Positions 15,322 through 23,294 of a stretch of 26,760 nt of DNA are shown one piece after another. How positions within the stretch are numbered: the first letter of the stretch is position 1; every line of letters starts with the position of its first letter. Where the stretch lies: the NCBI GenBank assembly GCA_903927685.1, contig CAIYOB010000330.1, forward strand, positions 1 to 26,760. The letters run 5' to 3'. A model generated the notes under the pieces. The model was not told where the DNA came from and ran no database searches. It saw only the letters and a list, made by a program, of their open reading frames with translations. A program made the position numbers and the translations under genes. This DNA comes from an uncultured Planctomycetaceae bacterium. GTDB lineage: Bacteria > Planctomycetota > Planctomycetia > Pirellulales > Pirellulaceae.

Positions 15322-16127
15322 GGCGAGTCGAAACAGCGTTGCAGGATCTGGCGTGCCTGGAGGAACTGGCTGAGGGACGCTCGTGGCTGCATCGGATCGA
15401 GGCGCGGGCCAAGATCCTGGTGACACTGGCGTATGTCGTGGTGGTCGCCTCGTGGCCGCCGCGGGCAGCGGTCGAGTTGCTGCCGTTGGCCGCGTATCCG
15501 CTGGTCCTGTTTCTCGGAGCCCGCCTGCCGGCGCGCATCTTGCGGCGTCCCATGTTGATCGCGCTGCTGTTGGCCGGGGCGGTGGGCGCGGCCAATCCGC
15601 TGTTGGACCGCGAGCCCGTGCGGTTGGGAACGGACTTGGTGCTCGCCGGCGGGTGGCTGTCGCTGGCCTCGATCATCCTGCGGGCCGTGCTGGGCGTGTC
15701 GGCGGCGCTGGGCCTGATCGCGACGACCGGGATGGGGCGGCTGGCGCATGGACTGAAACGGCTGGGTGTCCCGCGGATCGCGGTGACTCAGCTGCTGTTT
15801 CTCTACCGCTACGCCTTCCTGCTAGGTTCCAACGCCCAAGCGATGTCGCGAGCCCGCGAGCTGCGCGGCGGCGGACGGCCGCTCCAGTTGGCCGCCTACG
15901 GGCCGCTGGTGGGGCACCTGCTGTTGCGGACACTGGATCGCGCGGAACGGATCCACCAGGCCATGTGCTGCCGAGGTTTCCAAGGCGACGTACCGGTTGG
16001 CGGCGAAGCTCACTTTGGCTGGGGCGATGGGCTATTCTTGAGCGGTTGGTGCTTGTTCTTCCTGCTGTTGCGAGGCGGCTCCGGCGTCGCCTGCCTGGGG
16101 GCCTGGGTGTCGGGAGTGGTCGCGTGA
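15318..16127 (+). CDS. cbiQ: CbiQ-type ECF transporter transmembrane (T) subunit
   Basis: A 269-residue integral membrane protein that couples the ATPase to the substrate-binding subunit. The ATG at 15318 overlaps the cbiM stop by one base pattern ATGA. Features of the family are the N-terminal RIEARAKILVTLAYVVVV (family RxxxK...), several hydrophobic helices, and two coupling-helix motifs with Ala-Arg-Gly/Glu character: SRARELRGGG (about 182-191) and AMCCRGFQGD (about 218-227). Length is normal. The stop TGA overlaps the GTG start of cbiO. Located between cbiM and cbiO, its assignment is secure. Confidence 0.9.
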   Translation: MRRVETALQDLACLEELAEGRSWLHRIEARAKILVTLAYVVVVASWPPRAAVELLPLAAYPLVLFLGARLPARILRRPMLIALLLAGAVGAANPLLDREPVRLGTDLVLAGGWLSLASIILRAVLGVSAALGLIATTGMGRLAHGLKRLGVPRIAVTQLLFLYRYAFLLGSNAQAMSRARELRGGGRPLQLAAYGPLVGHLLLRTLDRAERIHQAMCCRGFQGDVPVGGEAHFGWGDGLFLSGWCLFFLLLRGGSGVACLGAWVSGVVA

Positions 16128-16876
16128 ATCAGCCGCTGGTCGAGATCCGAGACTTGAAGTACGTGTATCCCGACGGTACGGCCGCGCTGCGCGGCGTCAG
16201 TTTTGCCGTCGGCCGCGGCGAGTCGGTGGGGATCATCGGGGCCAACGGGGCCGGCAAGTCGACGCTGCTGCTGCACCTGGTCGGCTGCCTGTCGGCTACG
16301 GCTGGCCAGTTGACGATCAGCGGCACGCCCGTGCAGGCTGGCACGCTGACATCGGTCCGGCGCAGTGTCGGGTTGGTCTTTCAGAATCCCGACGACCAGC
16401 TGTTCATGCCGACCGTGCGGGACGATGTGGCTTTTGGGCCGCGGAATCAGGGGCTGCCTGAGGCGGACGTCGCCACGCGAGTGCGCGAGGCGCTGGCGGC
16501 CGTCGACGCCGACGGCTTGATCGACCGGCCGCCTTACCGCTTGTCGGGCGGCGAGAAACGGGCCGTCTCAATTGCCACGGTCCTGGCCATGTTGCCAGAG
16601 ATCCTGGTCTTGGACGAACCTACGGCGGGACTGGATCCCCGCGCGCGGCGGCATGTCATCGACCTGCTGAATCGCCTGGACCACACGCGGATCGTCGCCT
16701 CGCACGATCTGGACTTGATCTGCGATGTCTGCCAGCGCGTGATCCTGCTGCACCGCGGCCAAGTCGCGGCCGATGGCAGCTGTCAGGCGGTTTTCAGCCA
16801 AGCCGAATTGCTGGCCGAATGCGGCCTGGAACCGCCCCTGTCCCGGCAGGGGTGTCCGGTGTGCCGCAGCCGCTGA
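16124..16876 (+). CDS. cbiO: CbiO-type ECF transporter ATPase
   Basis: A 250-residue cytoplasmic ABC ATPase that powers the CbiMQO importer. It starts with GTG at 16124, overlapping the cbiQ stop (GTGA), in front of LVEIRDLKYVYPDG. Motifs: Walker A GANGAGKST (39-47), Q-loop Q87 in VFQNPDDQLF (typical of CbiO/EcfA), signature LSGGEKR (140-146), Walker B ILVLDEP (160-166) and switch His194 (VASHD). The C-terminus ends with two cysteines (CPVCRSR), possibly metal-related. Only one ATPase gene is present, so it should act as a homodimer, as expected for group I ECF systems. Confidence 0.93.
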   Translation: MNQPLVEIRDLKYVYPDGTAALRGVSFAVGRGESVGIIGANGAGKSTLLLHLVGCLSATAGQLTISGTPVQAGTLTSVRRSVGLVFQNPDDQLFMPTVRDDVAFGPRNQGLPEADVATRVREALAAVDADGLIDRPPYRLSGGEKRAVSIATVLAMLPEILVLDEPTAGLDPRARRHVIDLLNRLDHTRIVASHDLDLICDVCQRVILLHRGQVAADGSCQAVFSQAELLAECGLEPPLSRQGCPVCRSR

Positions 16877-16905
16877 ATCTCTAAGCACTGACTGCCTACA
16901 ATCCG

Positions 16906-16924
16906 GTCAGCTGGTTGCGCTGAC
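16906..16924. promoter_or_regulatory. inverted repeat GTCAGC-N7-GCTGAC, possible activator site
   Basis: GTCAGC (16906-16911) and GCTGAC (16919-16924) form a perfect 6-bp inverted repeat with a 7-base spacer. The same half-sites recur at 17013-17035. It lies about 190 bp before the predicted sigma54 transcription start of glnB, a distance at which enhancer-binding proteins can work. It could also be a weak hairpin after cbiO, but no T-run follows. Confidence 0.35.
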
Positions 16925-16996
16925 GTGCTGGCCGGTGGCGAACCCGTCTCGGATCCGCGGGCGTGAATCCCAGGCCTGGACATCAGGAAGCCCTGA

Positions 16997-17500
<504 letters not shown>

Positions 17501-17505
17501 GCGGA

Positions 17506-17569
17506 GTCTCGCGATGCACGGAAAGCCCCACCGAGGTGTATGGCGTCGGCGGGGCCAGCTTCGCGAGAC
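17506..17569 (+). other. two-part hairpin between glnB and amtB
   Basis: An outer stem pairs GTCTCGCGA (17506-17514) with TCGCGAGAC (17561-17569). An inner stem pairs GCCCCACCGA (17525-17534) with TCGGCGGGGC (17546-17555), one A-C mismatch, around an 11-base loop. No U-run follows, so it is not a standard terminator. It could limit read-through, protect the glnB mRNA end or set the glnB:amtB ratio. Confidence 0.7.
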
Positions 17570-17611
17570 AGGACATTGACTAGGGTTTGCAATTCGAGAG
17601 GCATGCAGAAA

Positions 17612-19069
17612 ATGGGAATCCACCGTATCGCGGGACGCGAGGCGATCCTCGCCGTCATCTTACTCCTGGTTGCCGGGTTGGGCAGTTGGTCTTGGGCCGC
17701 CGATGACGCGGCCGCACCAGCCGCCGCTGCCGAGAGCGAGCCGGCGGCACAGCCGGCTCCGGCGGGGCCGACGACCGCTGATCTGAAGGTGATGGCCGAC
17801 ACGCTCTGGGTCCTGATCACCGGCATGCTCGTGTTCTTCATGAACCTGGGCTTCGCCTGCGTCGAGTCCGGGATGTGCCGGGCCAAAAACTGTGTGAACA
17901 TCCTCTCCAAGAACTTCGTGGTCTTTGCCATCAGTTCGATCGGTTTCTGGATCCTCGGCTGGGGCTTGATGTTTGGCAATGGAAATAGTTTCATCGGCAC
18001 CTCGGGCCTGTTCATGGTTGGGGGAGCCGACGCCGACTACTCGGCCCTCAGTTGGACGAGCGTGCCGTTGTGGGCCAAGTTCTTCTTCCAACTGGTCTTC
18101 TGCGGCACTGCGGCCACGATCGTGTCCGGAGCGGTCGCCGAACGGATCAAGTACGTGTCGTTTATCGTGTTCAGTTTCGTCATGGCGATGGCCATCTATC
18201 CCGTCGTCGGCCACTGGGTCTGGGGCGGCGGCTGGTTGCAGAGCCGCGGCTTCCTGGACTTCGCTGGCTCGACGCAGGTGCACTCGATCGGCGGCTGGGC
18301 CGCATTGACCGGCGTGATCATTCTGGGACCGCGGATCGGCAAGTACAGCGCGACCGGCAAGGTGAATGCGATTCCGGGCCACAACCTGAGTCTGGCGACG
18401 ATCGGCTGCTTGGTGCTGTGGTTCGGCTGGTTCGGCTTCAACCCCGGCAGCACGATGGCCGCGGATCCTCCGGCGATCTCCGAGATCCTCGTGACCACGA
18501 ACTCGGCAGCCGCCGCGGCGACTCTGAGCGCCACCGTCTTGGCTTGGATCCTGCTCGGCAAGCCTGACCTGGGCATGACGCTCAACGGCTGTCTCGCAGG
18601 ACTGGTTGCTGTCACCGCGCCGTGTGCCTTCATCACGGTCGAGGCGTCGGTCATCATCGGCTTGATCGCCGGCGTGATTGTGGTCTTGGGCGTGTTGTTC
18701 TTCGATCGGATCAAGTGCGATGACCCGGTAGGTGCGACCTCGGTGCACTTGCTGAACGGCGTGTTCGGGACGATCTGCGTCGGCTTGTTCGCCACTCCGG
18801 ACCGGCTGGCCCGGGCGGGCAATCCGGCCGCCGTGGCCGGACTGTTCTACGGCGGTGGCGCCCAGCAGCTGATCACCCAGCTGATCGGAGTCGCGGCCTG
18901 TGCCATCTTCGTGCTGCTCACCTCGGCGACCGCCTGGCTGGTCCTCAAGTACACGATGGGCATCCGCGTCTCGCCGGAGGAAGAGATGACGGGCCTGGAC
19001 ATCGGCGAGCACGGCAACGAAGCCTATCCGAACTTCGTCAAGACGGGCAATACGATGGCCGGCTTCTAA
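17612..19069 (+). CDS. amtB: ammonium transporter Amt
   Basis: A 485-residue Amt/MEP/Rh channel for ammonium uptake in the inner membrane. A signal peptide (about 1-28) is followed by an Ala/Pro linker and about 11 transmembrane helices. The twin-histidine pore pair is present as H224 in DFAGSTQVHSIGG and H379 in SVHLLNGVFGT, and the conserved Asp before the first (DFAG) is kept. FVESG-type helix 2 (FACVESGMCRAKN) and FGWFGFNPGS are also typical. I prefer the ATG at 17612 because GAGAGG ends 10 bases before it; the ATG at 17603 would have almost no spacing. The cytoplasmic tail after the last helix is about 35 residues (VSPEEEMTGLDIGEHGNEAYP), the part that contacts P-II. It lies 111 bp after glnB and is probably co-transcribed from the sigma54 promoter. 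Confidence 0.94.
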   Translation: MGIHRIAGREAILAVILLLVAGLGSWSWAADDAAAPAAAAESEPAAQPAPAGPTTADLKVMADTLWVLITGMLVFFMNLGFACVESGMCRAKNCVNILSKNFVVFAISSIGFWILGWGLMFGNGNSFIGTSGLFMVGGADADYSALSWTSVPLWAKFFFQLVFCGTAATIVSGAVAERIKYVSFIVFSFVMAMAIYPVVGHWVWGGGWLQSRGFLDFAGSTQVHSIGGWAALTGVIILGPRIGKYSATGKVNAIPGHNLSLATIGCLVLWFGWFGFNPGSTMAADPPAISEILVTTNSAAAAATLSATVLAWILLGKPDLGMTLNGCLAGLVAVTAPCAFITVEASVIIGLIAGVIVVLGVLFFDRIKCDDPVGATSVHLLNGVFGTICVGLFATPDRLARAGNPAAVAGLFYGGGAQQLITQLIGVAACAIFVLLTSATAWLVLKYTMGIRVSPEEEMTGLDIGEHGNEAYPNFVKTGNTMAGF

Positions 19070-19105
19070 GACGAGAATCACCGGCATCCTGGTCGAATCG
19101 GTGCG

Positions 19106-19140
19106 AGCCGGTCTCTGCGAGACCGGCTTTCGCATTTCGA
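19106..19140 (+). terminator. intrinsic terminator after amtB
   Basis: AGCCGGTCTC (19106-19115) pairs with GAGACCGGCT (19119-19128) around a TGC loop, giving a perfect 10-bp stem. TTTCGCATTT follows, an interrupted U-tract. It sits 36 bp after the amtB stop and would close the glnB-amtB unit. Confidence 0.75.
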
Positions 19141-19198
19141 ACCGCCCTGACGGCCACTCCAGGCGTGGCTACAAAACGTTCGCGGCGGCCGCCCGCAT

Positions 19199-20689
19199 TC
19201 ACAGCGGCCACAGGCCCTGGTAGCCGCTCTCGACCAGCTTCATCCGGTACAGCTGGGCGAACACCCGGAACTGCCTGGCATAGTCGCCGCAGAACAACAG
19301 GTTGTGATGGCCGGTGACCGCGCACGCGTCGTCGCGGTCGGTCAGTTCGATCGCGACATTGGTCGTGCAGCCTCCGGCCGGCGGCATCGGATACGAGCCC
19401 GCGACCTGGCCGGCGTACACGTCCAGCGCCGGGGGTTCGCCCGGGTAGTACCGCACCATCGTCACCGGGTCGCCCTCTTTCCAGAACACCTGGATCGCAC
19501 AACTGCCTTCGTTCGTGTGGCCAAACCGCCGCAGCAGGTACGGTAGATCCGCGCCCTCGGGGCCGTACATCTTGGTCGGACACGTGCAATGCGAAGCGTA
19601 GTAGTGGTTGCGTTCGGTGTCGTAACAGGGATTGTGCTGAAAGCCGGGACGGCCGGTCAGCAGCTGGCCGAGCAGCTGGGTGTACACCGCTGGGAAATCG
19701 TTTTCGCAGGCGGCCGGCACCAGCTGGCTGTTGAGCGCGGAGAAACTGATACACGGCTTGAGCATCCCGCGGCGCAGACAGTTCATCGTCAGCCCGTCGG
19801 CCTGCTCGTCGGCCAGCAACTTGCGGATCGCCATGTGGGCCCGCGCGGCGTTCTCTCCGGCCTCGACCGTGACGCCTCGGTTCTCGGTGGCGCTGCTGGT
19901 GAAGCCGGCGATGAACTGCCGGGCCGCGTCGTCGAGGGCGACCTTGTGGAACTCGTCGGCGTACCGGGCGAACGGGATCACGCGGACCTTGGTGCCCAAG
20001 AACGGCTCGACGCCTTCGCGCGGCTCCGGGGCCTCGGTGATACTCAGCAGCTTGCTCTGACTCAATCGTTTCCGGGCGCCGATGGCCCGCAAGCCGCGCT
20101 CGATCGCCGCCAGGTTGTCCAGCGACTGGATGAAATACAGCCCTGGACGGCGATACTGCTTGACCGCCCCATGCTTGACGCCGAGCCCAATGTAGAAGAT
20201 CGCCGGGATCCCGGCCTGATCGGCCGCCGCCAGCAGCTGGTCCGCCAACTCCAGGCTGCGGTTGTAGAACATGATCAACAGCAGGCCGTCCGGACGGTTG
20301 GCCTCCAGCTCTTGCACGATCCGGCTGACGTCGCCGCCCGCCGCCACCGGCTGCGGGACGATGTCGAGCTGCAAGCCGAGCTTCTGCGCCAACTCCTGCA
20401 GGGCCTGGGTGTACTGGGCCTGGCGGCCTTCGGCGTCAAAGTCATTTCCGGGCCAGCTCCACCAACCGTTGGGATCGTCGGCGAACGTCTTCGAGCCGGG
20501 ATACAGAAAGACGGTCCGAACCACGGCCGGGGCTCTCTTGGCCGGCGGCGCGGTTTCGTTTTCGGCCGCCAAGGTGGTCAGCGAGGTGAACGCCAGTCCG
20601 CCCACCGCGGCGCTCATTGCCGCCAGGAACTCGCGCCGATCGAAGCCGGCGTCACAACCGCAGCCGCATGCGTGTTCATGGTCTTTCAC
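19199..20689 (-). CDS. Tat-exported L-fucose isomerase-like protein
   Basis: A 496-residue protein. The start is GTG at 20689, which has AAAGGAG seven bases upstream and overlaps the preceding gene by 14 bp. A cysteine cluster (CGCGC at 8-12) precedes a twin-arginine motif DRREFLAA (17-24) and a hydrophobic stretch, so the protein should be exported folded. The body follows the FucI/AraA-like isomerase plan: an N-terminal Rossmann-like half (LLLIMFYNRSLELADQLL, LGLGVK), a middle domain with ACENDFPA, and an end GHHNLLFCGDYARQFRVFAQL that resembles the FucI C-terminal segment. FucI enzymes are metal-dependent aldose-ketose isomerases. I cannot confirm all metal ligands, so catalysis is not assured. 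It is the last gene of the ECF-sigma operon. Confidence 0.7.
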   Translation of the reverse strand: MKDHEHACGCGCDAGFDRREFLAAMSAAVGGLAFTSLTTLAAENETAPPAKRAPAVVRTVFLYPGSKTFADDPNGWWSWPGNDFDAEGRQAQYTQALQELAQKLGLQLDIVPQPVAAGGDVSRIVQELEANRPDGLLLIMFYNRSLELADQLLAAADQAGIPAIFYIGLGVKHGAVKQYRRPGLYFIQSLDNLAAIERGLRAIGARKRLSQSKLLSITEAPEPREGVEPFLGTKVRVIPFARYADEFHKVALDDAARQFIAGFTSSATENRGVTVEAGENAARAHMAIRKLLADEQADGLTMNCLRRGMLKPCISFSALNSQLVPAACENDFPAVYTQLLGQLLTGRPGFQHNPCYDTERNHYYASHCTCPTKMYGPEGADLPYLLRRFGHTNEGSCAIQVFWKEGDPVTMVRYYPGEPPALDVYAGQVAGSYPMPPAGGCTTNVAIELTDRDDACAVTGHHNLLFCGDYARQFRVFAQLYRMKLVESGYQGLWPL

Positions 20690-21719
20690 GGAACGCTCCT
20701 TTCGGGATCTGGTACAGCACTTCGGCCAGGAATTCGGGGGAACCGCGTTCGCCGCGCGGGCGTTCGCGGTGCCAGTCGGGATGCGTCGGCACGTGTTCGT
20801 CGTACAGCGGCCAGGGAGCGAACGGAGGATGTCCGACCGCGTCGATCAGCCGGCTGCTGTCCATCGTCACGTCGCCGGCCCGCGGCGGAATCGGACCGGC
20901 CTCGAACCGCGAACACGTCCGCACATGATCGGGGTGGTAGCCGCCGATCCGATTGACGATCTGGGCGATCTGAAACAGGCTCAACCGCCGCGGGCCGCCC
21001 GCATGATACAGGCCCGCCAGGTCGCTGGCCAGCAGCCGGTGGAACAGCCGGTTCATACAGTCCGTGTACGTCGGCGTGCGGAATTCGTCGTAGTACAACG
21101 TGGCCGGCTTGTGCTTGCGGAACCGCGACTGGATCCAATCGATGGCCCCGGCATGCCCGTTCGAACTGATCCCCATGGGCAGCGAGATCCGCAGGATGGC
21201 CGCGTCCGGACGGCGGGCCAGGATCAACCGCTCGGCCTGCCACATGGTCTTGCCGTAAATCGTCACCGGGTCGGGCGGATCGTGCTCGAGGTAACCGCCG
21301 CGGCCGTTGCCGGAGTACACCAGGTCGACCGACAGGTGAATCAGGCGGACCGCGGCCGTTCCGATCACGTCCAGCAGATTGTCGACGCCCGCGACATTGA
21401 CCCGCCAGGCCAGCCAGGGATCCAACTCGCACGATTTCAGCGCGCAGGTGCCCTCGCAGCTGAGTACCGAGGCGAACTGATAGGCGTCAAACAGCCGCTG
21501 GAGCGCGTCGGGGTCGTAGATATCGCAGCCTTCGATGGCCGGTCCGTTCAGCAGCAGATTGCCAGAGCGGCGCGTACCGACCACCCGGCCCGGATACCGG
21601 CGCTGGAAATAGGCGAACGCATTGTACCCAGGCACGCCGGCAATCCCCGTGATCAACAGGGGCAACGGCGGATCAGGCGGATCAAATCGGAACGCTGGGC
21701 CAAGGGACGAACTGCTCAT
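20676..21719 (-). CDS. RmlD-like NAD(P)-dependent sugar-nucleotide reductase/epimerase, YxxxK altered
   Basis: A 347-residue extended SDR protein resembling dTDP-4-dehydrorhamnose reductase (RmlD) and related sugar epimerases. The nucleotide-binding glycine motif TGIAGVPG is at 24-31, and the SVDLVYSG segment (S130) matches the family S-x-D-x-V-F strand. The active-site motif is YGKTM at 155-159: the tyrosine is present but the lysine expected four residues later is Met159, which is unusual for a working SDR. The ATG at 21719 overlaps the preceding stop (ATGA). The reading frame overlaps the next gene by 14 bp. It probably acts on an activated sugar or is a non-catalytic NAD-binding relative. 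Family confidence is good, the substrate unknown. Confidence 0.78.
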   Translation of the reverse strand: MSSSSLGPAFRFDPPDPPLPLLITGIAGVPGYNAFAYFQRRYPGRVVGTRRSGNLLLNGPAIEGCDIYDPDALQRLFDAYQFASVLSCEGTCALKSCELDPWLAWRVNVAGVDNLLDVIGTAAVRLIHLSVDLVYSGNGRGGYLEHDPPDPVTIYGKTMWQAERLILARRPDAAILRISLPMGISSNGHAGAIDWIQSRFRKHKPATLYYDEFRTPTYTDCMNRLFHRLLASDLAGLYHAGGPRRLSLFQIAQIVNRIGGYHPDHVRTCSRFEAGPIPPRAGDVTMDSSRLIDAVGHPPFAPWPLYDEHVPTHPDWHRERPRGERGSPEFLAEVLYQIPKGAFRERP

Positions 21720-22789
21720 CGTTCGCTGTTCGGTGGGGGGAGTCCCGGCGGACGGTTGCCGCCGTTGGGTTTGGACATCCCCGGCGGACCAAAACGAAGG
21801 CCGGGGCCGCGCAAGCCGCTGCCTTGCTTGCGGAATCCGGGCCAGTCGGGAAAACCGTCGCGGCGGAAGCGATGGGAAACGTACATCCGCACCAGTTCGG
21901 CCTGCATTCGTTCCGGCGGCAGGCTCTCCAGGTACTCTCGCTCTTCCGGCTTCAGGTCCTCCTTGAAGAATCGCCGCAACTGCTCCGGGTCGACCGGCGG
22001 CCCGGCCAGCCGGCTGAACATGGCCGCCCGCATCCAGGCTTCGACCAGTTCCGGCAGCCGGCCTTCCGCTTTCGCCTTTTCCAATTCCTGCCGGGCCTCC
22101 GCCGACAAGGCCGTCTTCAGGCTCTCGATCTCTTCGGGCGTCGGCTTCAGCCACTCGCGCTGCAGGCCCGCCCGATGCACCATGAACACCAGCGTCTGAC
22201 TCCGCCGCTTGGTGTCCCCGATGCCGTCCAGGCGTTCCTTGAACATCGGCCAGCGCTGCAGAATCTCCGGCTCATGGCGCTGGACCATCTGTTCCACCCA
22301 GTTGGCGATGGCCTGCAGATCGTCGTCCGCCAGTTTGCGGGGCACATAGCTGCGCATCCGCGACGCGGTCTGCTGTTGCAGCAAGCGTTTGATTTCCGCC
22401 ACGCGCTCGTCCGGCGGCAGGCTCAGCAGATCCGCCCGCTGGCCGGACGACAAGGTCTGCAGCCAGCGGGAGTAGCGTGTCAAGACGGCCTGCAGCCGCG
22501 CCGCATCCGCGGCCTGAGCCAGTTCGTCGTGCAGCTGCCGCAATTGGTCTTGGGCCTGCGGGTCCAGGCGGTAGAACCGCTCCTGCTTGCCCTGCAGCTC
22601 TTTCTTTTCCGCCGGCGACAGCGCGCCCAAATCCGGCGCTGCCAAATCCGTCGCGGCCCGATCCTGCGCGGCGGCCGGATCCTCCGCGGCGGCCACGGGC
22701 GCTGCGGCCTGGTCGGCCGCCGGACTGGCAGCGGCCGCGGCGATCAGGACCCCTGTTAGCAGCAGCAGAAAAAGTCGCTCACATTTCAT
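21716..22789 (-). CDS. exported protein of unknown function, third gene of the ECF-sigma operon
   Basis: A 357-residue protein. The ATG at 22789 gives a clear signal peptide (MKCERLFLLLLTGVLIAAAA, cleavage near 25), then an Ala/Asp/Pro-rich linker to about 55. The body (about 56-315) is rich in Glu, Arg, Leu and Gln, predicted helical, with short repeated phrases such as SLPPDER and SLPPERM that resemble DUF3106-type or zraP-like helical periplasmic proteins. The last 40 residues are Gly/Pro/Arg-rich and probably disordered. I recognise no catalytic motif. Its start overlaps the anti-sigma stop by 11 bp and its stop overlaps the RmlD-like start, so it is tightly coupled to both. Coupling to a membrane anti-sigma factor suggests a role in sensing or responding to a cell-envelope signal, which is inference. 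Confidence 0.65.
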   Translation of the reverse strand: MKCERLFLLLLTGVLIAAAAASPAADQAAAPVAAAEDPAAAQDRAATDLAAPDLGALSPAEKKELQGKQERFYRLDPQAQDQLRQLHDELAQAADAARLQAVLTRYSRWLQTLSSGQRADLLSLPPDERVAEIKRLLQQQTASRMRSYVPRKLADDDLQAIANWVEQMVQRHEPEILQRWPMFKERLDGIGDTKRRSQTLVFMVHRAGLQREWLKPTPEEIESLKTALSAEARQELEKAKAEGRLPELVEAWMRAAMFSRLAGPPVDPEQLRRFFKEDLKPEEREYLESLPPERMQAELVRMYVSHRFRRDGFPDWPGFRKQGSGLRGPGLRFGPPGMSKPNGGNRPPGLPPPNSER

Positions 22790-23294
22790 CGGGGATCTCT
22801 TCTTCCGCAAACAGCCCCTCGCGGTCCAGTCGCCGCAGGAATTCGACGCTGTCCGCATAACGGTATTCGTCCAAGTGCTGGATGACCGGCAGGTCGCGCA
22901 ACAGCCGCCGATTCTCCCGGCTGACGATTCGCGACACGGCCCCGTAGCCGGCGACAAAGGCCAGCACGGCCGCCGCGCTGCCGGACCACCACAGCCAGCG
23001 GTGCCGGCGGCCTTGCCGCACGCGGGCTTGGGCCACGTCGTCCGAGGCCGACACCGCGACCATCGCCAGCGTGGTTTGCGTAAAGGTGTCATCCACCTCC
23101 GCCTTAGGCAATTGGTCCAACAAGTCCCAGGCTTTCTGCAGTTCGCGCAGCTGTTGGCGGTAGGCCGGGTCGCTGGACAGCCGCTGCTCGACGGCTTGCG
23201 CCTGCGCGCTGTCCAATTCCCCGTCCAGGTAAGCCACCAGGTCGGCGGGAATGTCCGCCTGGGTTTCGTCCGTTGGCGTCCGCTCTGCGTTCAC
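22779..23294 (-). CDS. membrane-anchored anti-sigma factor, zinc-free
   Basis: A 171-residue protein starting with GTG at 23294 and overlapping the sigma gene stop (GTGA). The N-terminal part (about 15-62, ADLVAYLDGELDSAQAQAVEQRL) matches the anti-sigma domain that binds ECF sigma factors. The protein contains no cysteine, so the HxxxCxxC zinc motif of the ZAS family is absent. A single transmembrane helix at about 100-121 (WLWWSGSAAAVLAFVAGYGAV) separates it from a 50-residue outer tail rich in Arg, Asp and Glu. Release of the sigma factor would normally come from proteolysis or a signal at this tail. Position and domain plan make the role clear. Confidence 0.85.
   Translation of the reverse strand: MNAERTPTDETQADIPADLVAYLDGELDSAQAQAVEQRLSSDPAYRQQLRELQKAWDLLDQLPKAEVDDTFTQTTLAMVAVSASDDVAQARVRQGRRHRWLWWSGSAAAVLAFVAGYGAVSRIVSRENRRLLRDLPVIQHLDEYRYADSVEFLRRLDREGLFAEEEIPDEM

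Noticed and set aside
17540..17611. Upstream start for the ammonium transporter
   Set aside because: ATG 17540 lies in the loop of the intergenic hairpin, and the signal peptide begins only after 17612.
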